Positions 1-4,651 of a DNA stretch of 5,607 bases are shown here, in pieces. How positions within the stretch are numbered: position 1 is the stretch's first letter; each line of letters begins with the position of its first letter. Location of the stretch: contig JAILQA010000501.1 in assembly GCA_024699205.1 (NCBI GenBank), positions 1 to 5,607 on the forward strand. The letters are read 5' to 3'. Under the pieces are notes generated by a model. It had not been told where the DNA came from. It saw only the letters and a program-made list of their open reading frames with translations, and ran no database searches. Position numbers and translations under genes: made by a program. The stretch is from Treponema sp. Lineage in GTDB: Bacteria; Spirochaetota; Spirochaetia; Treponematales; Treponemataceae.

Positions 1-1
1 T

Positions 2-1198
2 CGGTCTAAGGATTATAAAAATGAAGATAATATAACAAAACCTTGGACAAACTTACAAACTATTTCAAATCAAGATACTATTGAAATTGAATTAACAGCT
101 TCAAATGTTCCTTGTGGTAAAACTTATATATTTGTATGGTTACGAGATGCTTTTGGAAACTCAGTAACCTATGTTCTTACAGCTCCTCAATTTGAATCGA
201 ATAATAAATGGAAAACTTGGTGGACTGCAGATACAGAAGGCCCTGCAGCAACATTCTCGTATCAAGTAAAGAATAATTATTATCAAGATTTAACATTAAA
301 TACAGATTACAGTGTAGAAGACTCGGGTAATACAATAACTATGAGATACAAGAAGAATGCAAAAACCTTGATTTTTTCTGTTACTGCAACAGATAATAAA
401 TCAGGGTTGAAGATTCTTAAGTTTGATACAGATTCTAATTTTAAGGATTATCCAACTAAACAGTTAGACAATTTGTCGTCTTCAAGAACAACATCACATA
501 CTATAACTGCAACGGATGAGATAGGTAATACATCAACATGGACTCTAAACTTAATTCCAGTTACCAGTCTCAATTCATCTATCAACCATGTTTCTGACTT
601 TACTTCAGTTATTGGAACTACACGTGACACTAACACTGATTCAACATCTTCATCTCAGCTTTCTCAATCATTCAGTACATTTGCTCCTATAAGCAACTTC
701 GCAGACACTGTAACTAACTTCGTGCCTGCTACAAACAAAAAGAGTCTTAGAAGAGCAAAAAGATCTTCTAAGAATGTGGCAGAAGTTGCGGCAGTTGAGG
801 AGATTAAACAGATTGCACAGACTGTAGAACCTGTAATTGAGCGAGCAGAACTTGTACAGAATGATACAGTTACAATCGAACCAGCTGAATCAATTACACC
901 AGTTGAATCTTTCGTACAACCTGTAAACAAAATTATAGATTCTCTTCCAGCAGCCGATAATAAAGAAAAGCTTGCTGACGAAGAGGCTCTGGAATTACCA
1001 CAGGTTAATGCTCAGATTTCAGAACCTGTAGTTCAGTCTCAGTTGGCACAGGTAGAATCACAGAAGTCTAACTACGACGATGCTGAACTCAAACTGTTTG
1101 ACAGACGCTCGCTTTATGCTGCAATTGCAGTTCTTCTTGTGGCGCTATCGGCATTAGGTGGTATTTTTATTACAAGGGCAAAGAAAATGAAAAAATAA
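2..1198 (+). CDS. Exported Ig-like repeat protein with C-terminal membrane anchor (5' end outside window)
   Basis: The frame is open from the window edge, so only the last 398 residues are seen; the ATG at 341 lies inside a continuous domain and is not the start. The visible part has Ig-like beta modules: a D-x-x-G-N strand motif at residues 49-53 and again at 172-176, and a D-N-x-S-G-L motif at 131-136, both typical of bacterial Ig-like repeats. Residues about 185-245 are Ser/Thr/Asn-rich, then comes a basic patch (KKSLRRAKRSSK, 246-257), then a Pro/Glu/Val/Gln-rich stalk to about 360. A hydrophobic segment (about 371-390) followed by RAKKMKK forms a C-terminal anchor with a cytoplasmic basic tail. 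No LPXTG motif is present. This predicts a large domain outside the inner membrane, tethered at its C-terminus; adhesion or envelope structure is a guess. The Ig-like part is visibly more A/T-rich than the genes downstream. The specific protein is not recognised. Confidence 0.6.
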   Translation, partial: RSKDYKNEDNITKPWTNLQTISNQDTIEIELTASNVPCGKTYIFVWLRDAFGNSVTYVLTAPQFESNNKWKTWWTADTEGPAATFSYQVKNNYYQDLTLNTDYSVEDSGNTITMRYKKNAKTLIFSVTATDNKSGLKILKFDTDSNFKDYPTKQLDNLSSSRTTSHTITATDEIGNTSTWTLNLIPVTSLNSSINHVSDFTSVIGTTRDTNTDSTSSSQLSQSFSTFAPISNFADTVTNFVPATNKKSLRRAKRSSKNVAEVAAVEEIKQIAQTVEPVIERAELVQNDTVTIEPAESITPVESFVQPVNKIIDSLPAADNKEKLADEEALELPQVNAQISEPVVQSQLAQVESQKSNYDDAELKLFDRRSLYAAIAVLLVALSALGGIFITRAKKMKK

Positions 1199-1222
1199 AC
1201 TTTTGTTATTTGAACTTGTTAT

Positions 1223-1234
1223 AAAAAATTTTTT
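1223..1234. promoter_or_regulatory. A6T6 tract, UP-element-like
   Basis: Six A followed by six T sit two bases upstream of the -35 hexamer. Such phased A/T tracts in this position are the kind of site contacted by the RNA polymerase alpha C-terminal domain. This fits a strong promoter, but the role is inferred from position and composition only. Confidence 0.4.
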
Positions 1235-1236
1235 AC

Positions 1237-1266
1237 TTGACTAATATCATTATTGACTTATATAAT
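1237..1266 (+). promoter_or_regulatory. Sigma70-type promoter of the FecR-domain gene
   Basis: The -35 hexamer TTGACT (1237-1242; five of six consensus bases) and a perfect -10 TATAAT (1261-1266) are separated by 18 bp. Transcription should start near 1273, giving a leader of about 40 bases before the ATG at 1316. With the upstream A/T tract and the strong ribosome binding site this predicts high expression. A second TTGACT at 1253-1258 has no -10 at a workable distance. Confidence 0.75.
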
Positions 1267-1273
1267 AATATTA
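1242..1273. repeat. Imperfect 12-bp inverted repeat overlapping the promoter
   Basis: The left arm TAATATCATTAT (1242-1253) and the right arm ATAATAATATTA (1262-1273) are complementary at 11 of 12 positions, with a C-A mismatch at 1248/1267 and an 8-base centre. The dyad runs from the last base of the -35 hexamer across the -10 to about the expected start of transcription, a typical place for a repressor operator. The arms are almost pure A/T, so a chance origin in low-complexity DNA is possible. Confidence 0.4.
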
Positions 1274-1302
1274 GAATTCTATTTTTTAATCGTTTAACGG
1301 AC

Positions 1303-1310
1303 GGAGGTGA
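1303..1310 (+). promoter_or_regulatory. Ribosome binding site deciding the FecR-domain start
   Basis: GGAGGTGA is an eight-base match to the complement of the 16S rRNA 3' end and lies five bases before the ATG at 1316. It contains the GTG at 1307, which would otherwise give a start three codons earlier. Because that GTG is inside the Shine-Dalgarno itself, the ATG at 1316 is the better start. Confidence 0.85.
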
Positions 1311-1315
1311 AAAGA

Positions 1316-1726
1316 ATGAATAAGAAATCAATTGTTTTGGTTGTTCTTGCGTTCTTCATGTCAGTTTCAATGTTTGCTGCAGGTTCATACAAAGTAGTTT
1401 CTGTAACAGGAAAAGTTACTTTTGAAGCCGCTCCAGAAACATGGAAAAATGTAGCGGTTGGTCAGGAGCTTTCAGCTTCTACTGTATTAAACACAAGCCT
1501 TAATTCAAGTGTTGTTATTGCTAAGGAAGATGGCAGCGAAATTACAATCAAGGCTATGCAGAAAGGTACAATAGACAGTCTTGTTGGTATAGCTTCTTCC
1601 AAAGGTAAAAAGGGAGTTATTAAAACTTCTTCAGTAGCAGATGATGTTGAGGTTACAAGCAAAGGAACAGCAACAGCTTCTTCTCGCGCTAGTGATGCAA
1701 AAGAAGATTTGGATTGGGATGACTAA
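1316..1726 (+). CDS. Small exported FecR-domain protein
   Basis: The 136-residue product starts with a clear signal peptide: MNKK, a hydrophobic core to about residue 17, and a likely signal peptidase I site near MFAAG (residues 19-23). There is no lipobox cysteine. Residues about 27-86 fit the FecR fold (PF04773 type): a V-x-G-x-V strand, a Trp followed by a V-G-Q-E-L turn, an L-N-T-S-L-N-S-S segment like the usual 'TG..S' element, then an E-D-G-S-E-I-T-I strand. The rest is Ser/Lys/Thr-rich and ends in an acidic tail, KEDLDWDD. Classical FecR proteins are sigma-factor regulators with an N-terminal cytoplasmic domain; this one is just an exported domain and has no FecI or FecA neighbour in the window, so iron signalling is not implied. 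It lies 80 bases upstream of a CHASE2 adenylate cyclase, which suggests a periplasmic partner of that sensor; this is inference. The fold call is moderately sure, the function unknown. Confidence 0.7.
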   Translation: MNKKSIVLVVLAFFMSVSMFAAGSYKVVSVTGKVTFEAAPETWKNVAVGQELSASTVLNTSLNSSVVIAKEDGSEITIKAMQKGTIDSLVGIASSKGKKGVIKTSSVADDVEVTSKGTATASSRASDAKEDLDWDD

Positions 1727-1748
1727 TTTCGTCCTGAAATAAAATTGG

Positions 1749-1792
1749 AGATCCTGCAGGGCATTTTTTATGTCTGTGCAGGATTTTTTTTT
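1749..1792 (+). terminator. Intrinsic terminator between the FecR-domain gene and the cyclase
   Basis: ATCCTGCA (1751-1758) pairs perfectly with TGCAGGAT (1777-1784). The stem can continue inwards past a bulged G at 1776 with about five weaker pairs (two of them G-U) to a T-rich loop at 1764-1770. Nine T residues run from 1784 to 1792. This is a textbook rho-independent terminator starting about 20 bases after the FecR stop. It ends only 14 bases before the cyclase ATG, so the cyclase must depend on read-through or on a promoter I could not identify. Confidence 0.85.
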
Positions 1793-1806
1793 AGTGAGAG
1801 AATGTT

Positions 1807-4542
1807 ATGTTAAAAAAATATTTATACTTTATTATACCCTTATTGGCAGCAGGAATTTGTTCCTTGCTTGCCCTCAGTTCTTTAGACTTAAAGGTTGCTG
1901 ACTGGTTCCAGCGCCCATTAAAATCCACAGTAGAAAATAAAAATGTCATAATGATAGCCGTTGATGATACAGCAATCGAACAGATTGGTACCTGGCCTTT
2001 TTCGCGTGATGTATATGCTGATTCCCTTATTACTCTTCGTGAACTTGGAACCGAAGCTGTTGTATTCGATTTAAGCTTTGTTGCTGAAAGTCAGGCTAAT
2101 GTTGATGAGCATTATGTAAGAGAAACCCTTCCTGAATATGTTGATTCAGATTTTGAAACTCTTGATGAAAAAATCATAGAAGTTTTAGGTCAGTATGCAG
2201 AAGGGGACTTGAATGCAGATGATGCTGTAACTGTTGCCGAAGATATGCTTGATACTACCGACAGTATAAAAAACAGTCTCAAGCTTAATATCCTTCACTC
2301 AATTGAATCTCAGGATGCTGCTCTTGCTACAGCCCTTAAATATTTTGATAATTCCTTCCTTACTCTAACTTTTGATGATGAAACAGAAATCTCGGAGGAA
2401 GATAAAGATTATCTTTCAAATTACATCGCTCTGGATAATATCGAAACTAAAGATGATACAAAAACACCTGAGTTTTCTCATGTTCTTCCTGCAATTTCTA
2501 ATTTTATGGTAAAGGCTAAAAAAGCTGGATTTGTAAATGCCAATCCTGACCGGGATGGTTATTTGCGTCGTATTCATCTTGTTTATAAATACAATGGAAA
2601 GTATTACGGACAGCTGGTTTTTGTTCCTATCCTCAAGCATTATGGAAATCCTAAGGTTATTGTAAAAGATAAAGAAATCATTCTTGAAAACTGCCGCATT
2701 TCAGATTCTCTTACAAAAGATATTAAGATTCCTCGTGCAAAAGATGGTTCAGTTCTTGTTAAATATCCAAAAAATGTTGATTATCTTGATTACAATTTGA
2801 TAGGACTTTGGAGTATTTATCGCCTTTCTCTTTTGGAAAAAGATATTGCTGAAAATATTTCTGCTTTAAACGATATGGGCTATTTTGATTATTGTGAAGA
2901 TGAAGATAATCCTTTTGATGCCTACAGTAATGCTTCTTATGTAAGAGAGTCTCTTTTGAATCAGGAAGAAGATTTTACTTTTGATGATTATCTTTACTAC
3001 CGCCAGACTTTCTTTGATGTCTATAAAAATTTCTTGCATGGTGATTATGAGGCATTGTTGTGCAGCGAGTATCCAGATGAAGCAGAAGATTTTAAGGCTA
3101 CTTTTGAAGCATGCCGCCAGAATTTTGATAGATTTGTTGCTTCCCGAAATGAGGTCATGGAAAAAGTTCAGAATGCAATTTGTATCGTAGGAACTTCTGC
3201 AACAAGTACATCGGATTATGGTCTTACCCAGTATGAAGAGCATTATCCAAATCCTGGCGTTCACTATACTATTGCAAATCAGCTTTTGAATCAGGATTTT
3301 GTTGATGACGCTGCAATCTGGCTTTCCATTCTGATTGCATTTGTACTTTGTCTAGTTTACAGTTTTGTATCTCACAGAATCAAGGGTACAGGTCATCAGA
3401 TTATTACAGGTATTATTTTCATAGCTTCTTGCCTTGTTGTATTCCTTTTGTTCTTTATTACAACCAGAACTTATATTGGCGTTGTCATACCTTTGGTTTC
3501 ACTTTTTATTACCTTCATCGTAACTACAATTGTAGGATTTGTTACTGCTTCTAAAGACAAAAAGTTTATCACAAATGCCTTCAGTCAGTGTCTTTCTAAA
3601 GAAGTAGTTGCCGACATTGTTGCAAATCCTTCTTCCTTCAAACTTGGCGGTCAGCGACTTGAAATGACGGCTATGTTCACAGATATTCAGAAGTTCTCTG
3701 GCTTTAGCGAATTGCTTACGGCTTCTCAGCTTGTTGCTCTTTTAAACTTTTATCTTACCAAAATGTCAAACATCATTATGGACGAGCGCGGTACAGTAGA
3801 TAAATATGAAGGAGATGCAATTATCGCTCTTGTTGGTGCTCCTGTAAAAATGGACGACCATGCTCAGCGTGCCTGTACGGCTGCAATCAAAATGAAAAAA
3901 GCTGAAGCAGAGATGAACAAATATATTATGGAAATTGCTGCCGGAGAAAAACCTGAAGATATGGAAGATGACCTTTACGATGCATTTAAAATCATGGTTG
4001 AAAACAACAGACGTCTCTTTACCCGTATCGGTTTGAACTCAGGTGAAATGATTGCCGGATATATGGGTTCAGAAAATAAAAAGAACTATACTATGATGGG
4101 TAATAACGTAAACCTTGCTTCCCGTCTTGAAGGCGTAAACAAGCAGTATCATACAGCTGGTATTTTGATAAGTGAAGCAACCAGAAATCTTATTGGCGAC
4201 AACTTCCTTATCCGAAGTTTGGATCGTGTTCGTGTAGTTAATGTTAATACTCCAATCCGCCTTTACGAGCTATTGGATGAAAAAGAGTTGGCCACACCTG
4301 AACAACTTGAATATGTTGCAGCCTGGGAAGAAGCTTTGAAAGTTTTTGAAGGCCGCGAATACATAAGAGCCAGCGAGATGATGAAGAAACTGCTCGACAA
4401 AAATCCAAAAGATTCAGTTGCGCGTTATTATGTATCTCTCATTGACAATTATTTTGCAAAAGGCGTTTATCCTACAGAAAAAGACGATGCAGGTGTTGCC
4501 TTTGAAGAAGAAGAGTTTGTATTTAAGCTGTTACAGAAGTAG
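1807..4542 (+). CDS. CHASE2-domain class III adenylate cyclase, membrane bound
   Basis: This 911-residue protein makes cAMP from ATP under control of an extracytoplasmic sensor. TM1 is at about 6-26. The CHASE2 sensor spans about 27-500, with family motifs at 47-92 (V-I-M-I-A-V-D-D, G-T-W-P-F-S-R, V-V-F-D-L), 241-258 (G-F-V-N...D-R-D-G-Y-L-R-R) and 457-495 (I-C-I-V-G-T-S-A, N-P-G-V-H). Three TM segments follow (about 503-522, 531-552, 556-580). The cytoplasmic catalytic domain covers about 592-825: metal-binding D626 and D670, adenine-selecting K666 and T762 (class IIIb type), catalytic N769 and R773. The complete set predicts an active adenylate rather than guanylate cyclase. Residues about 836-885 look like a TPR-type helical tail. 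Oddities are two long acidic insertions in CHASE2 (about 96-222 and 340-455), the first with an EF-hand-like loop, and an extra segment of about 20 residues near 700-735 in the catalytic domain. The start ATG has only a weak Shine-Dalgarno (AGTGAGAG, 1793-1800). Confidence 0.9.
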   Translation: MLKKYLYFIIPLLAAGICSLLALSSLDLKVADWFQRPLKSTVENKNVIMIAVDDTAIEQIGTWPFSRDVYADSLITLRELGTEAVVFDLSFVAESQANVDEHYVRETLPEYVDSDFETLDEKIIEVLGQYAEGDLNADDAVTVAEDMLDTTDSIKNSLKLNILHSIESQDAALATALKYFDNSFLTLTFDDETEISEEDKDYLSNYIALDNIETKDDTKTPEFSHVLPAISNFMVKAKKAGFVNANPDRDGYLRRIHLVYKYNGKYYGQLVFVPILKHYGNPKVIVKDKEIILENCRISDSLTKDIKIPRAKDGSVLVKYPKNVDYLDYNLIGLWSIYRLSLLEKDIAENISALNDMGYFDYCEDEDNPFDAYSNASYVRESLLNQEEDFTFDDYLYYRQTFFDVYKNFLHGDYEALLCSEYPDEAEDFKATFEACRQNFDRFVASRNEVMEKVQNAICIVGTSATSTSDYGLTQYEEHYPNPGVHYTIANQLLNQDFVDDAAIWLSILIAFVLCLVYSFVSHRIKGTGHQIITGIIFIASCLVVFLLFFITTRTYIGVVIPLVSLFITFIVTTIVGFVTASKDKKFITNAFSQCLSKEVVADIVANPSSFKLGGQRLEMTAMFTDIQKFSGFSELLTASQLVALLNFYLTKMSNIIMDERGTVDKYEGDAIIALVGAPVKMDDHAQRACTAAIKMKKAEAEMNKYIMEIAAGEKPEDMEDDLYDAFKIMVENNRRLFTRIGLNSGEMIAGYMGSENKKNYTMMGNNVNLASRLEGVNKQYHTAGILISEATRNLIGDNFLIRSLDRVRVVNVNTPIRLYELLDEKELATPEQLEYVAAWEEALKVFEGREYIRASEMMKKLLDKNPKDSVARYYVSLIDNYFAKGVYPTEKDDAGVAFEEEEFVFKLLQK
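2206..2241 (+). other. EF-hand-like calcium loop within the cyclase sensor
   Basis: Residues 134-145, DLNADDAVTVAE, place D, N, D, T and E at loop positions 1, 3, 5, 9 and 12, with a hydrophobic V at position 8, as in a canonical EF-hand. Only the residue after position 12 (D146) departs from the usual pattern, where a hydrophobic residue is expected. Likely helices flank it on both sides (about 119-131 and 144-160). It lies on the predicted extracytoplasmic side. Single loops can arise by chance in acidic proteins, and dockerin-type repeats share the same loop. Confidence 0.5.
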
Positions 4543-4651
4543 AAATATTCTTGATTATCAAAAAAAATAACTAAGAATTATCACCTATGTAATTGAAAAA
4601 AATCGATAACCGTTATATTGTATATAGCAATCAATAAAATAGAGGAAACAA
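4543..4651 (+). promoter_or_regulatory. A/T-rich spacer between cyclase and phosphofructokinase
   Basis: This 109-base spacer has no convincing terminator for the cyclase. A weak promoter candidate is TTGAAA (4593-4598) with TATATT (4614-4619), but the 15-bp gap is short. ATTATCA occurs twice as a direct repeat (4554-4560 and 4577-4583). A good ribosome binding site, AGAGGA (4641-4646), stands five bases before the ATG at 4652. I see no CRP-type TGTGA-N6-TCACA site. Confidence 0.4.
4606..4616. repeat. Short palindrome ATAAC-C-GTTAT before the phosphofructokinase gene
   Basis: Two perfect 5-base arms flank a single central C. The site overlaps the start of the weak -10 candidate at 4614-4619. 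It is short enough to be chance, but palindromes of this size at promoters can be operators. Confidence 0.3.

Larger units (their letters stand above)
1199..1315 (+). promoter_or_regulatory. Intergenic control region upstream of the FecR-domain gene
   Basis: This A/T-rich spacer separates the anchored repeat protein from the FecR-domain gene. It contains an A6T6 tract (1223-1234), a sigma70-type promoter (1237-1266), a dyad over that promoter (1242-1273), a short leader and a strong ribosome binding site. I see no GC-rich hairpin with a T-run after the upstream stop at 1198, so transcripts from the repeat protein gene may continue into this region. Confidence 0.7.

Noticed and set aside
341..343. 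ATG as the start of the first gene
   Set aside because: The same frame is open back to position 2, Ig-like strand motifs continue on both sides, and no ribosome binding site precedes this ATG.
448..930. Antisense open frames across the repeat protein gene
   Set aside because: They mirror the codons of the + strand gene, lack ribosome binding sites and have no recognisable domain.
1307..1309. GTG start for the FecR-domain protein
   Set aside because: The codon lies inside the Shine-Dalgarno sequence itself; the ATG at 1316 has the right spacing and gives a normal signal peptide.
1316..1726. Iron-dicitrate signalling role for the FecR-domain protein
   Set aside because: There is no FecI-type sigma factor, no TonB-dependent receptor and no cytoplasmic anti-sigma segment; only the extracytoplasmic domain is present.
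1709..1745. Promoter for the cyclase from TTGGAT or TTGGGA with TAAAAT
   Set aside because: The spacings, 25 and 20 bases, are too long for a normal sigma70 promoter.
2866..3264. 132-residue antisense frame and a 69-residue sense frame at 2981-3190 within the cyclase
   Set aside because: Both lie fully inside the cyclase coding region, whose reading is supported by conserved motifs on both sides; neither has family features.
4547..4578. Terminator after the cyclase from ATTCTT and AAGAAT
   Set aside because: The stem is six weak A/T-rich pairs with a 20-base loop and no following T-run.
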